Source: a virus. From it: a stretch of 64,000 bases of DNA. Shown here in pieces: positions 41,370 through 49,822 of the stretch. Under the pieces are notes generated by a model. It was not told where the DNA came from and did not search any database. It saw only the letters and a program-made list of their open reading frames with translations. Position numbers and translations under genes: made by a program. The stretch is from the IMG/VR virus record IMGVR_UViG_3300045051_000909, positions 126,001 through 190,000 of that record; one strand, written 5' to 3'. Each line of letters begins with the position of its first letter. Positions within the stretch are counted from its first letter, which is position 1.

Positions 41370-42215
41370 CTATCCCTGCTTCGTGCTACCGGTGGCCGGC
41401 TGTGCCGATGCCACTTCGGTCCCGATGTGTGCGCCTTCGGCGTCCTTGCCGAAGTAGGTCGTCATCTCTTGCTGGAGGTTCGACGACTCGACGTTGGGCT
41501 GGTGTGCACGAACGAGCTCACCGACCGATGCGGTGAGCGGCGTTCCACGCCGCTGCTTGTTGTGCTTCTGCTTGTGCAGGGCGTTCTTCGACTGGGCGTG
41601 CTGCTGGACGTTCTGCTGGGCGTGCTGCTGGACGTTCTGCTGGGCGTGCTGCTGGACGTTCTGCTGGGCGTGCCGCTTGGCCTGGTGCGCCTTGCGGCAA
41701 TTGCGGCAGCGGGTCCACTTCATGTGGTTCCCGCGTTCTCCGACGTTCTTGGCCACGTCACCTGCCGTGACGATGATGGTCCCCAAGCAGTTGGGGCCCT
41801 TGTCCTTGCAGGTGTTCATGTAGACGCGCGTCGTCGGATCGAGCTCACGCGCCCCCACCTTCGCCGCGATCATGCCGACCTGCTGCTCCCAGTTCGGCAT
41901 GTACTCGCGGTACCCCGCTCGCGCCTCCGCCACACAGGCGCAGAGGATCGGACGGAGGTGAATCCACCCCAACTTCGCAGCCTGCTTGAACGATGCATCA
42001 TTCTCCTTACCGCAGAAGAAGCAACGCCCCTGTTTCACGCAGGCGTCCCGGACCACCGTGGCCATCCTCGACATCTTGTCGCCGCTGACCCCGAGTCGGG
42101 CTGCCATCTCCGATTCGCGGCCATCGACAACACCAACGACGGCTAGCTTGAGGTCCGGAACGGGCGCCAGGGTGGCGAGCGGAATCGCCCCGGCGCCCTT
42201 TTGTTTCGTTGCCAT
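41370..42215 (-). CDS. Cys-rich protein with tandem His-Gln repeats
   Basis: A 281-residue protein, the only minus-strand gene inside the virion block. Several metal-binding candidates are present: CFFCGKEN (about 66), ILCAC, NTCKDKGPNC and RCRNC (about 170). After residue about 175 an 8-residue repeat HAQQNVQQ occurs three times and partly a fourth, encoded by exact 24-base DNA repeats. Ser/Gly-rich tail. GGGAG precedes ATG 42215; the frame to 42278 was not used. Its separate strand and its own terminator suggest an early or independently controlled gene. The function is unknown. Confidence 0.7.
   Translation of the reverse strand: MATKQKGAGAIPLATLAPVPDLKLAVVGVVDGRESEMAARLGVSGDKMSRMATVVRDACVKQGRCFFCGKENDASFKQAAKLGWIHLRPILCACVAEARAGYREYMPNWEQQVGMIAAKVGARELDPTTRVYMNTCKDKGPNCLGTIIVTAGDVAKNVGERGNHMKWTRCRNCRKAHQAKRHAQQNVQQHAQQNVQQHAQQNVQQHAQSKNALHKQKHNKQRRGTPLTASVGELVRAHQPNVESSNLQQEMTTYFGKDAEGAHIGTEVASAQPATGSTKQG
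41593..41670 (-). repeat. 24-base tandem repeat in coding sequence
   Basis: A 24-base unit is repeated exactly at 41593, 41617 and 41641, with a partial fourth copy from 41665. It encodes the peptide repeat HAQQNVQQ in the Cys-rich protein. Exact DNA identity points to recent expansion by slippage or recombination. Confidence 0.85.
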
Positions 42216-42242
42216 CACACACTCCCTCTCAGCTGCGTTTAT

Positions 42243-42261
42243 ACCCGACAATGTGTCGGGT
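42243..42261. promoter_or_regulatory. Inverted repeat upstream of RNA polymerase gene
   Basis: ACCCGACA-ATG-TGTCGGGT is a perfect repeat with 8-base arms and a 3-base centre, ending 28 bases before the TATACT element. Position and symmetry suit an operator controlling the polymerase gene and possibly the divergent minus-strand gene at 42215. Confidence 0.55.
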
Positions 42262-42288
42262 ACATGTACTGATACCAACCAGGAGCGC

Positions 42289-42294
42289 TATACT
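42289..42294 (+). promoter_or_regulatory. Putative promoter element TATACT before RNA polymerase gene
   Basis: TATACT lies 7 bases before ATG 42302, the same distance as at the sigma gene. The only AGGAG nearby (42281-42285) is 16 bases from the ATG, too far for normal use, so a leaderless transcript is plausible. Confidence 0.5.
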
Positions 42295-42301
42295 TCTGGT
42301 C

Positions 42302-45300
42302 ATGAATCTGACCCCAGTTTTGACCGATGCCCAGACCCGGCGCTCCGAGATTCGCAAGAAGGCGGTGGAGGGCCTTGTCCAAGCCTTCCCGTTGAAGGTG
42401 CGCGAACACACTATCGAGCTGAAGGACGTCAAGGTACACGAGCGGGACTACGGCCCGAATGAGCAGAAGCAGGCCCTGCTCGAAGGCAGCTCCCTCCATG
42501 AGCCAGTGAAGGGCACACTGACGTTGCGGGGACCGGATGGGCATGTCCTGGAGACCGTGAAGAACTTCACTCTCCTACACCTCCCATACTTCACTGAGCG
42601 CCACACGTTCATCGTTGACGGCAATGAGTATCAGGTCGCTAACCAGATTCGCATGAAGCCGGGTGTCTACACCCGCCGTCGGGCAAATGGAGAACTCGAG
42701 GCGGCGTTCAACGTCGTAAAGATCCCCAACTTCAAACTGTCGCTGGAGCCGAAGCGGGGTCACCCACTGCTCGAGATCGGCACTACGACAGTGCCGCTCT
42801 ACCCGCTGCTCCGGAAGCTGGGTGTCCCACATGACGACATCGCGAAGCACTGGGGGTCTGAGGTCGCGAACACCAACGCAGCCGCATTCAAAGGTCACGA
42901 AGACAAGGCCGTAGACAAGTTCTACGGAAAGCTGCTGCACCCCTCTAAGCAGACGGCTACGACCTCCGAGATGCGGGTTGACGCGATTCAGCGCGAGTTT
43001 GATCGCTCGATCATGGACGGCGATGTCAACGAACTTACGCTGGGGGCCCAGCACAACAAGGTTTCGTCCAAGGCCCTATTGGATGCCTCGAAGAAGCTGC
43101 TCGATATCTACAAGTCTGGCGCGGATGTGGACGACCGGGATTCGTTGATCTACAAGACCTTCCACTCGGTCGATGACTTCATCAAGGAGCGTTTGGGCCT
43201 TGATTCGCGCGCAATCGCGGCGAAGGTCAAGGGGCGAGCCGCCTCCAAGACAACGATCCGGGAGCTGATGCCTGCGGCGCCTTTCTCGAGCGGCTTGCGC
43301 GCGTTCCTGACAGGCTCACAGCTGTCCTCCATCCCCACCCAGATCAACCCAATGGAGATGGTAGACCACGCTGTGAAGGTTACGAGCTTGGGCGAAGGCG
43401 GCATTTCGTCCGAGCGCGCCATTCCGATGGAGGCGCGCCAACTACACCCCACGCACTTCGGCATCCTGGACCCGGTACGTACCCCCGAGTCCTTCAAGGC
43501 AGGCGTGGACATCCGTGCGGCTCTTTTTGCCCATCGCGACGAGAAGGGCAACCTCTACACGCTCGCTAAGAACGTCAAGACAGGTAAGACCGAGCATCTC
43601 TCTGCAAAGCAGGTGTTCGACGCCAAGGTAGCTTTCCCGAATCAGAAGCTGTCGGGCATTGTGGACGCTATCTACAAGGGCCAGGTGCAGCACCTCCAGG
43701 CGTCCGAGGTACAGTACCAACTCACTAGCCCCTCGCAGATGCTCTCGCCGACGTCGAACCTGATTCCGATGATTGAGAGCATTCAGGGCAACCGTGCCAC
43801 GATGGGCAGCAAGATGCAGACGCAGGCCCTTCCGCTTGTGGAGCGCGAGGCTCCGCTGGTTCAGGTGGGTACAGGTGTCGGGGAGCACTCGAGCTTCGAG
43901 AAAGAGTTTGGTAAGTTGGTTGTTCCGACGGCACCCGTCTCTGGCAAGATCGTCAAGATCGACTCGCAGTACATCTATCTCGACCCCTCGGGCAAGAAGC
44001 ACGCAGAAGAGGCAAAGCTCGCTGGCGTTGCTAAGCGCCAGAAGACGGTCGAAGGCGTTACTTTCAAGATCGAGCTCGAGCCCGGGGATGAGCGCACGGG
44101 CACAAATCCCGAGACGGGCGAGAAGTGGTCGAAGACGATGTCCGTCTGCTACGGCTACATCCCCAAGACGACGGGTGATGATGATGAGTGTGTTGACGTC
44201 TACCTAAAGGAAGACGGCGTCTTTGAGAAGGTCTTCGTCGTCCACCAGGTGGACAAGGAAGGGAACTACGACGAAGACAAGTGCATGATCGGGTTCGCTG
44301 ACAAGGCTGAGGCCAAGGCGGCATACGAAAAGCACGGCCCCGAATGGGGCTTCGGCAACATGGACGAGTTTTCCTGGGATGAGTTCAAGGACGACTACCT
44401 GGAGGAGCGTAAGAAGGAAGCCGCCGACAAAGATCTGATCAAGATCCCTTATGAGACGAACTTCCCGTTCGCTTCCAAGACGTACCTGACGCACACGCTT
44501 AATGTGAAGGCCGGGGATCACGTCAAGGAAGATCAGCATCTCGCCGAGTCGAACTTCACGCGCGACGGCGCGCTTGCCCTCGGCAAGAACATGAAGGTCG
44601 CCTATATGGCGTACTACGGACTCAACTCTAACGACGCCGTTGTGATCTCTGAAGGTGCCGCAAAGAAGTTGACCTCCGAGCACATGTACAAGGAGCTCCT
44701 CGAGACAGAGCCCGACATGACCGTTGGTCGTGAAATCCATCGACAGTACTATGGCAGCCACTACTCGATGGATCAGTACGCGAAGCTAAGCGAGGGGGGT
44801 GTGGTCAAGCGGGGTCAGAAGGTCCTGCCCCACGACCCTCTGATCGTGGGCGTGCAGAAGTCCAAGCCCACCGCCACTGATGTACTACTCGGCAATCTCA
44901 AGAAGTCCTTGGCACGGCCTTTCAAGGAGGTTGTGCGTACCTGGGATCATGACTTCGAGGGCGAGGTGATCGACGTCTTCCAGTCCAACAAGCGCATCGT
45001 CGTGACCGTACGTACACGCGAGCCCATGCGTGTCGGCGACAAGCTCGCCGGCCGCTACGGCAACAAGGGCGTCGTATCCCGCATCGTCCCCAGTGAGCAG
45101 ATGGTGCAGGATGCTAAGGGTAAGCCTATCGACATCCTCTATACCTCGGCCGGCGTCATCAGCCGTATTAATCCGGCACAGATCATCGAAACCGCAGTAG
45201 CGAAGGTGGCTGAGAAGACGGGCAAGCCTATCGTTATCCCTAGCTTCTCGGGTCGCAACAATGTCGAGTGGGCGAAGGGCTTGCTCAAGGAACACGACAT

Positions 45301-47074
45301 CCAGGACAAGGAAACCGTCTTCGACCCGGTTTCGGGCAAGAAGATCGAAGGTGTCCTGGTCGGCCCGCAGTACACGTTGCGACTTTTTAAGACCACGGAG
45401 TCGAACTTCGCTGCGCGCGGAACCGGTAGTTACGACGTAAACCAGCAGCCGACAAAGGGTGGTGACGAAGGGGCGAAGGGCATCGGCGCCATGGAGTTCA
45501 ACGCCCTGGTGGCGCACAACGCGCGCAACGTGCTCAAGGAAACGGCGACGGTTAAGAGTCAACGCAACGACGAGTTTTGGCGAGCCATTCAACTGGGGCT
45601 GCCGCTTCCTGCCGCCCGCGCACCCTTCGCTTTTGACAAGTTCGTGGCGATGATGCACGCGGCGGGCATCCGTGTGGATAAGCGAGGCAACAAGCTGCAC
45701 CTGCTCCCCCTGACAGACGCCGATGTGAAGCGCCTGTCGTCTGGTGCCATTGAGAACGAGAAACTAGTGCGCGCCAAGGATCTCGCTCCAGAGCGCGGAG
45801 GATTCTTCGATCCCGCACTGACCGGCGGCACTACCGGCACTCGCTGGACCCATGTCGACCTAGCGGAACCCGTGCTCAACCCTGTCTTTGTCGAGCCTGC
45901 TCGGCGCCTGCTTGGTCTGAGCAACAAGGATCTCGACAAGATGCATTTTGAACTGGGTGGCGCCGCGCTAAAGCGGAAGCTCAACGCTATCGATGTCGAG
46001 GAGCGCCTGAAGGAACTGCGTACCCAGATCAAGACCGCCCGTAATTCGGCACTCGATGACCTGGTCAAGCAGATTAAGTATCTAGAGGGACTCAAGAAGG
46101 CCGGTATGCGCGCCGGGGACGCCTACGTATTGTCCAAGCTGCCGGTGATCCCACCCATCACGCGCCCGGTGCTCCCCGGACGTGGCGGCCAAGAGCTCGT
46201 CGTGGGTGATTCGAATTACCTGTATCAGAATGCGTTCATGCACAACACCACGTTGCGTCGCCAGAACGCCACGCCGGTGCTACCGCCGGAGGAACACGCA
46301 CAGCTGCGGGAGAATCTATTCCGGGCCGTTGGCGCTGTCATCGGCACGCATGAGACAGACAACCCAAAGCTCGAGAAGCGGAACGTGAAGGGCTTCCTGG
46401 AGCACCTCACAGGCAAGACTACCCCGAAGAGCTCGTTCTTCCAGAAGAAGATCATGAAGCGCCAGCAGGATTTGTCTGGTCGCGGTACCATTGCTCCTGA
46501 CGGGTCCCTGGGCATGGATGAGGTCGGCATCCCGGAAGAGATGCTCTGGAACATGTTCGGCAAGTTCGTCATCGCACGGCTTGTGCGGCGCGGCTTCGGG
46601 GCTGTTCAGGCGAAGGAGATGTACGAGAACAAGCACCCTGCCGCGCGAGACGCCCTGATGGCCGAGGTGAAGGAGCGCCCGGTCATGGTGAACCGTGCGC
46701 CTACGCTTCACCGCTACGGCATCGTCGGCGCGTACGCAGTGCCCGTCGCGGGTAAGACGATCACGGTCAACCCGTTCATTGAAAAGGGTATGAACGCGGA
46801 CTACGACGGGGACACTTTCCAAGTCCACACTCCTGTACTACCGCAGGCGGTCGAGGATGTTAAGCGAATGACGTTGTCGCACTTGATCTTTGGGGACAAG
46901 AACCGCAACGCCCTTATGGTCGCGCCGGACCACGAAGCTGTGCTCGGCGTTCACATCGCCACGGCGAAGAAGTCGGACGGCAAGGTCCACAAGTTCAAGA
47001 CTAAGGCTGACGCCATGGCTGCCTATAAAAAGGGTGAGCTCAACATCAACGACTTGGTGGAGATCAGCAAATGA
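42302..47074 (+). CDS. RNA polymerase: beta fused to N-terminal half of beta-prime, with inserted pyrophosphatase-like domain
   Basis: A 1590-residue multisubunit-type RNA polymerase chain. Beta features include GNEYQVANQIRMKPGVY, GALALGKNMKVAYMAYYG and DAVVISE (about 750-790), GRYGNKGVVSRIVP (about 920) and the C-terminal EGAKGIGAMEFNALVAHNA (about 1052). Beta-prime starts near 1165 (THVDLAEPVLNPVF) and includes NADYDGDTFQVH (about 1500), the three-Asp catalytic loop. About residues 565-705 are an extra domain (YGYIPKTTGDDDECVDVYL, VFVVHQVDKEGNYDEDK, CMIGFADKAEA) of the pyrophosphatase-like kind found in phage polyvalent proteins. The chain ends soon after the catalytic loop; the rest of beta-prime is at 48023-49822. 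ATG 42302 is chosen because beta-like sequence starts there. Confidence 0.9.
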   Translation: MNLTPVLTDAQTRRSEIRKKAVEGLVQAFPLKVREHTIELKDVKVHERDYGPNEQKQALLEGSSLHEPVKGTLTLRGPDGHVLETVKNFTLLHLPYFTERHTFIVDGNEYQVANQIRMKPGVYTRRRANGELEAAFNVVKIPNFKLSLEPKRGHPLLEIGTTTVPLYPLLRKLGVPHDDIAKHWGSEVANTNAAAFKGHEDKAVDKFYGKLLHPSKQTATTSEMRVDAIQREFDRSIMDGDVNELTLGAQHNKVSSKALLDASKKLLDIYKSGADVDDRDSLIYKTFHSVDDFIKERLGLDSRAIAAKVKGRAASKTTIRELMPAAPFSSGLRAFLTGSQLSSIPTQINPMEMVDHAVKVTSLGEGGISSERAIPMEARQLHPTHFGILDPVRTPESFKAGVDIRAALFAHRDEKGNLYTLAKNVKTGKTEHLSAKQVFDAKVAFPNQKLSGIVDAIYKGQVQHLQASEVQYQLTSPSQMLSPTSNLIPMIESIQGNRATMGSKMQTQALPLVEREAPLVQVGTGVGEHSSFEKEFGKLVVPTAPVSGKIVKIDSQYIYLDPSGKKHAEEAKLAGVAKRQKTVEGVTFKIELEPGDERTGTNPETGEKWSKTMSVCYGYIPKTTGDDDECVDVYLKEDGVFEKVFVVHQVDKEGNYDEDKCMIGFADKAEAKAAYEKHGPEWGFGNMDEFSWDEFKDDYLEERKKEAADKDLIKIPYETNFPFASKTYLTHTLNVKAGDHVKEDQHLAESNFTRDGALALGKNMKVAYMAYYGLNSNDAVVISEGAAKKLTSEHMYKELLETEPDMTVGREIHRQYYGSHYSMDQYAKLSEGGVVKRGQKVLPHDPLIVGVQKSKPTATDVLLGNLKKSLARPFKEVVRTWDHDFEGEVIDVFQSNKRIVVTVRTREPMRVGDKLAGRYGNKGVVSRIVPSEQMVQDAKGKPIDILYTSAGVISRINPAQIIETAVAKVAEKTGKPIVIPSFSGRNNVEWAKGLLKEHDIQDKETVFDPVSGKKIEGVLVGPQYTLRLFKTTESNFAARGTGSYDVNQQPTKGGDEGAKGIGAMEFNALVAHNARNVLKETATVKSQRNDEFWRAIQLGLPLPAARAPFAFDKFVAMMHAAGIRVDKRGNKLHLLPLTDADVKRLSSGAIENEKLVRAKDLAPERGGFFDPALTGGTTGTRWTHVDLAEPVLNPVFVEPARRLLGLSNKDLDKMHFELGGAALKRKLNAIDVEERLKELRTQIKTARNSALDDLVKQIKYLEGLKKAGMRAGDAYVLSKLPVIPPITRPVLPGRGGQELVVGDSNYLYQNAFMHNTTLRRQNATPVLPPEEHAQLRENLFRAVGAVIGTHETDNPKLEKRNVKGFLEHLTGKTTPKSSFFQKKIMKRQQDLSGRGTIAPDGSLGMDEVGIPEEMLWNMFGKFVIARLVRRGFGAVQAKEMYENKHPAARDALMAEVKERPVMVNRAPTLHRYGIVGAYAVPVAGKTITVNPFIEKGMNADYDGDTFQVHTPVLPQAVEDVKRMTLSHLIFGDKNRNALMVAPDHEAVLGVHIATAKKSDGKVHKFKTKADAMAAYKKGELNINDLVEISK

Positions 47075-47253
47075 ACCGACACTATGAGCAGGGCGCACAA
47101 GACGCGTGGGCGAAGTTTGGTTTCGAGACACGCGAAAAGGCAGAAGCCCGAGTTCCTGCCAAGAAGGCGGTTCCCACCGTGCCCAATGTGGGTTGGAAGG
47201 AACAGAAGACCCCGCCGGCTTCGTTGAAGAAGGGGCCGGAGTTGTTCATCTAA
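47071..47253 (+). CDS. Small protein with YEQG-FGFE motif
   Basis: A 60-residue basic protein overlapping the polymerase stop by ATGA. Its start (HYEQGAQDAWAKFGFETREKA) shares a pattern of Gly, Ala, Phe-Gly and charged residues with the starts of the proteins at 47717 and 49822. The end is Lys/Pro-rich (KEQKTPPASLKKGPELFI). Function unknown. It is the first of three small genes between the two polymerase chains. Confidence 0.65.
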   Translation: MNRHYEQGAQDAWAKFGFETREKAEARVPAKKAVPTVPNVGWKEQKTPPASLKKGPELFI

Positions 47254-47311
47254 CCGGATTGGGCTACGATTTCTCCGCACCGTAGATCGCCCTCAAGGGG
47301 AAGGAGAACCC

Positions 47312-47713
47312 ATGAACCCGTATCTCGCGACAATTCTCGATCACCTTCTGACCGTTGTGGTTTCGGTCGTCGTCCCGATTCTCGCCACCGTTCTGATTCG
47401 CTACCTCCAGAAGAAGACGAACGTGCAGCTCGACGCCGCAAAGGAAGCCGAACTCCACAATGTGCTCATGCACGCCATTGGTTATGCTGAGGAGTGGGCG
47501 CGTAAGAAGGTCACGACCACTGGCGAGAAGCCAGCGGGCGCCGTAAAGCTCGAGGAGGCGCTTAAGTGGGCGGAGGAGGAGGCGGCTCGTCGCGGCTTGG
47601 ACAAGATGGCCAAGGAGCGGCTTGAGGCTCTGTTGCTCGCCAAGCTTGGTCTGACGCGTGACCAGGCGGAAGCCCCGACGCCAGCACCCGCACCTGCTCC
47701 TGAGGTCAAGTAA
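47312..47713 (+). CDS. Holin-like membrane protein
   Basis: A 133-residue protein with AAGGAG before its ATG. One N-terminal transmembrane helix (about 8-30, LLTVVVSVVVPILATVLI) is followed by a charged amphipathic helical domain with an Ala- and Glu-rich HAIGYAEEWARKKV segment. The tail is Pro/Ala-rich. This layout resembles phage holins of the LLH type, which make membrane lesions for lysis. No endolysin gene was recognised nearby, and the place between RNA polymerase genes is odd, so a virion membrane protein is an alternative. TACGAT at 47265-47270 could be a -10 element for this gene. Confidence 0.55.
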   Translation: MNPYLATILDHLLTVVVSVVVPILATVLIRYLQKKTNVQLDAAKEAELHNVLMHAIGYAEEWARKKVTTTGEKPAGAVKLEEALKWAEEEAARRGLDKMAKERLEALLLAKLGLTRDQAEAPTPAPAPAPEVK

Positions 47714-47716
47714 TCC

Positions 47717-48022
47717 ATGGTGTTCAAGGCGGCCACGTACGACAAGGGTATTGAGGACGCCTTGAGCGCCTTCGGTGTGCGTGTCGCGTCAGAATTCATG
47801 GCGCGGCAGCGCATGCCTGAAGGACCGGAGCATCTCGGTGCGGAGCGGTTGAGCAAGCTGCTTCGCACCGAGTCCGAGGCGTATAAGCCTTCGCCAGAAA
47901 AGAAGCAGCGGCGCAACCTCGAGAACACCCCACGATGGGGTACTCCGACCAGTCTTGAGGGGGCGAGCACCAGCAGCCACAACGCCTTCCCGGGCATGAT
48001 GGGGCTGAACGGTGGAGTCTAA
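47717..48022 (+). CDS. Small protein of unknown function
   Basis: A 101-residue protein starting 3 bases after the holin-like gene's stop. The N-terminus (YDKGIEDALSAFGVRVAS) matches the motif seen at 47071 and 49822. The middle is basic and the end Gly/Ser/Asn-rich, probably disordered. It is followed without a gap by the beta-prime C-terminal chain (ATG 48023). It could be an accessory or packaging tag protein of the polymerase, by position only. Confidence 0.65.
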   Translation: MVFKAATYDKGIEDALSAFGVRVASEFMARQRMPEGPEHLGAERLSKLLRTESEAYKPSPEKKQRRNLENTPRWGTPTSLEGASTSSHNAFPGMMGLNGGV

Positions 48023-49822
48023 ATGGCACAGACGCTCGGTCAACTGCTGGTCAATGACGTTTTGCCGGCGGAGCATCGTGGCTCTGAGCCGCTGACCAAG
48101 TCCGCGCTCGTCAAGAAACTCACAGCTATCGGCAAGGAATCACCCGACAAGTATGTCGAGGTGGTTAGTAAGCTGAAGCGTGTAGGCGACGAGATCACCA
48201 CGCTTGAAGGCGTCTCCGTCGGTCTGGACGACGTCGCACCGCATTATAAAAAGCGTGACGAGATCTTGATGCCCGCAGTTGAGGCATTCAAGAAAGCGCA
48301 GACACAATCCGCGCGTGAAAAGATCATTCTCGACACGCAAGACAAGATGTTGTCGCATACGAAGGAGCACCCAGGCTCCATGGCTCCCATGGCCTTGTCC
48401 GGTGCTCGCGGTAACATCCCGCAGCTGATGAAGATCGTCGGCTCACCTGTGGCCGCGGTGGATGCCAAAGGCGTGCTGACTCCCTGGTTGATTGGTAAGT
48501 CGTATTCAGAGGGGCTCGCACCAGCCGATTACTGGGTCGCGGGTAACGAAGCACGCATTAACACGGTCAAGAGCTCTACCTCAGTTGCAGAGCCTGGTGA
48601 TCTCGCGAAGATCCTCGTAAACAACATGTACCCGCTCGTCGTCACCACAGACGACTGCGGAACAAAGAACGGTATTCCAGTTGCTACATCCGAGGGTCAT
48701 CTCATCGGGCGTTACTTGGCGCGCGATGTGGACAGCTTCAAGCGGAATACTGCGATCACGCCAGACATGGCGACGAAGCTTCGCGACAAGCACACTACAG
48801 TGATTGTCAGGTCTCCTCTTACGTGCGAGGCTCACGAAGGTGTTTGTCGCAAGTGCCAAGGCCTCGACGAGCGTGACCGCCCACACGCCATCGGCGTCAA
48901 CGTCGGCGTTCGTGCCGCACAAGCTTTGTCTGAGCCGTTGACACAGTTCTCCTTGAGCGCCAAGCACGGCGTTCGTCTCCTCAAGGGTGCATCTAAGATG
49001 CCCGAGGGTCTTCAGGGTGTCCGCCAGCTCATTGAGATCCCCGAGAGCTTCGTCCACAAGGCAACGCTGTCTGAAGTTCCTGGCAAGGTGGAGTCCGTGG
49101 TCGCGGCCCCTCACGGCGGTAATTACGTCACTGTCGCCGGTCATGAGCACTACGTCTCACCATTGCTTGAAGTTCTTGTGAAGCCGGGGCAGGCGGTCGA
49201 GGCGGGGGATGTTCTGTCCGAGGGTATCCCTAAGCCGGATGAGGTTGTGCAACACAAGGGTCTAGGTGCGGGACGTCAGTATCTTGCGGACGCGCTATTC
49301 AACGTCTACAAGGCGCAGGCGGGCGAGCTCGATAAGCGTCACTTCGAGTTGCTGGCGAAGGCCGAACTCAACCACGTCAAGATTATCGATCACTCTGAGA
49401 AGCATCCAGAGCTGTTACGTGGGGAGATTGTGTCTTACCCGGTCTACAAGAACGCGCTTGAAGGGGACACCAAGAGCCTTTCTATCGACAAGGCCGAAGG
49501 GCATTTACTCGGTAAAGAAACGCTCCATTTTACAGTGGGAACGCCGCTTACGGGGTCCGTGCTCAACACGCTCAAGATCAATGGCTACAAGACGGTGGAC
49601 GTAGCCGAGAACGCACCGCGCGCTGAATTCGTGATGAAGCCTATGGCGCGTAACCCTCTGCTGCACCCTGACTGGATGGCGCGTATGTCACACCGCTACC
49701 TCAAGGATTACGTCTTGAAGGGCGTACACTTTGGGGATGTCTCGGATATCCACGGTACGCACCCTGTTCCGGCCTATGCTTACGGTGCGGAGTTTGGATC
49801 CGGCCCTGACGGACGGTATTGA
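48023..49822 (+). CDS. RNA polymerase beta-prime, C-terminal half
   Basis: A 599-residue chain that continues beta-prime after the catalytic loop. It contains MALSGARGNIPQLMKIVG (bridge-helix region, about 118-135) and ARINTVKSSTSVAEPGDLAK (about 178, matching the trigger-loop region). It also has VVTTDDCGTKNG (about 210), the zinc-site-like SPLTCEAHEGVCRKCQGLD (about 266), and VNVGVRAAQALSEPLTQFSL (about 294). These are in the bacterial beta-prime order. Together with the 42302-47074 chain they give a near-complete catalytic pair. No alpha or omega subunit was seen. Split between the NADYDGD loop and the bridge helix. Confidence 0.9.
   Translation: MAQTLGQLLVNDVLPAEHRGSEPLTKSALVKKLTAIGKESPDKYVEVVSKLKRVGDEITTLEGVSVGLDDVAPHYKKRDEILMPAVEAFKKAQTQSAREKIILDTQDKMLSHTKEHPGSMAPMALSGARGNIPQLMKIVGSPVAAVDAKGVLTPWLIGKSYSEGLAPADYWVAGNEARINTVKSSTSVAEPGDLAKILVNNMYPLVVTTDDCGTKNGIPVATSEGHLIGRYLARDVDSFKRNTAITPDMATKLRDKHTTVIVRSPLTCEAHEGVCRKCQGLDERDRPHAIGVNVGVRAAQALSEPLTQFSLSAKHGVRLLKGASKMPEGLQGVRQLIEIPESFVHKATLSEVPGKVESVVAAPHGGNYVTVAGHEHYVSPLLEVLVKPGQAVEAGDVLSEGIPKPDEVVQHKGLGAGRQYLADALFNVYKAQAGELDKRHFELLAKAELNHVKIIDHSEKHPELLRGEIVSYPVYKNALEGDTKSLSIDKAEGHLLGKETLHFTVGTPLTGSVLNTLKINGYKTVDVAENAPRAEFVMKPMARNPLLHPDWMARMSHRYLKDYVLKGVHFGDVSDIHGTHPVPAYAYGAEFGSGPDGRY

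Noticed and set aside
42281-42285. AGGAG as ribosome site for the RNA polymerase gene
   Set aside because: It is 16 bases from the ATG and lies upstream of TATACT, so it would not be in a transcript starting from that element.
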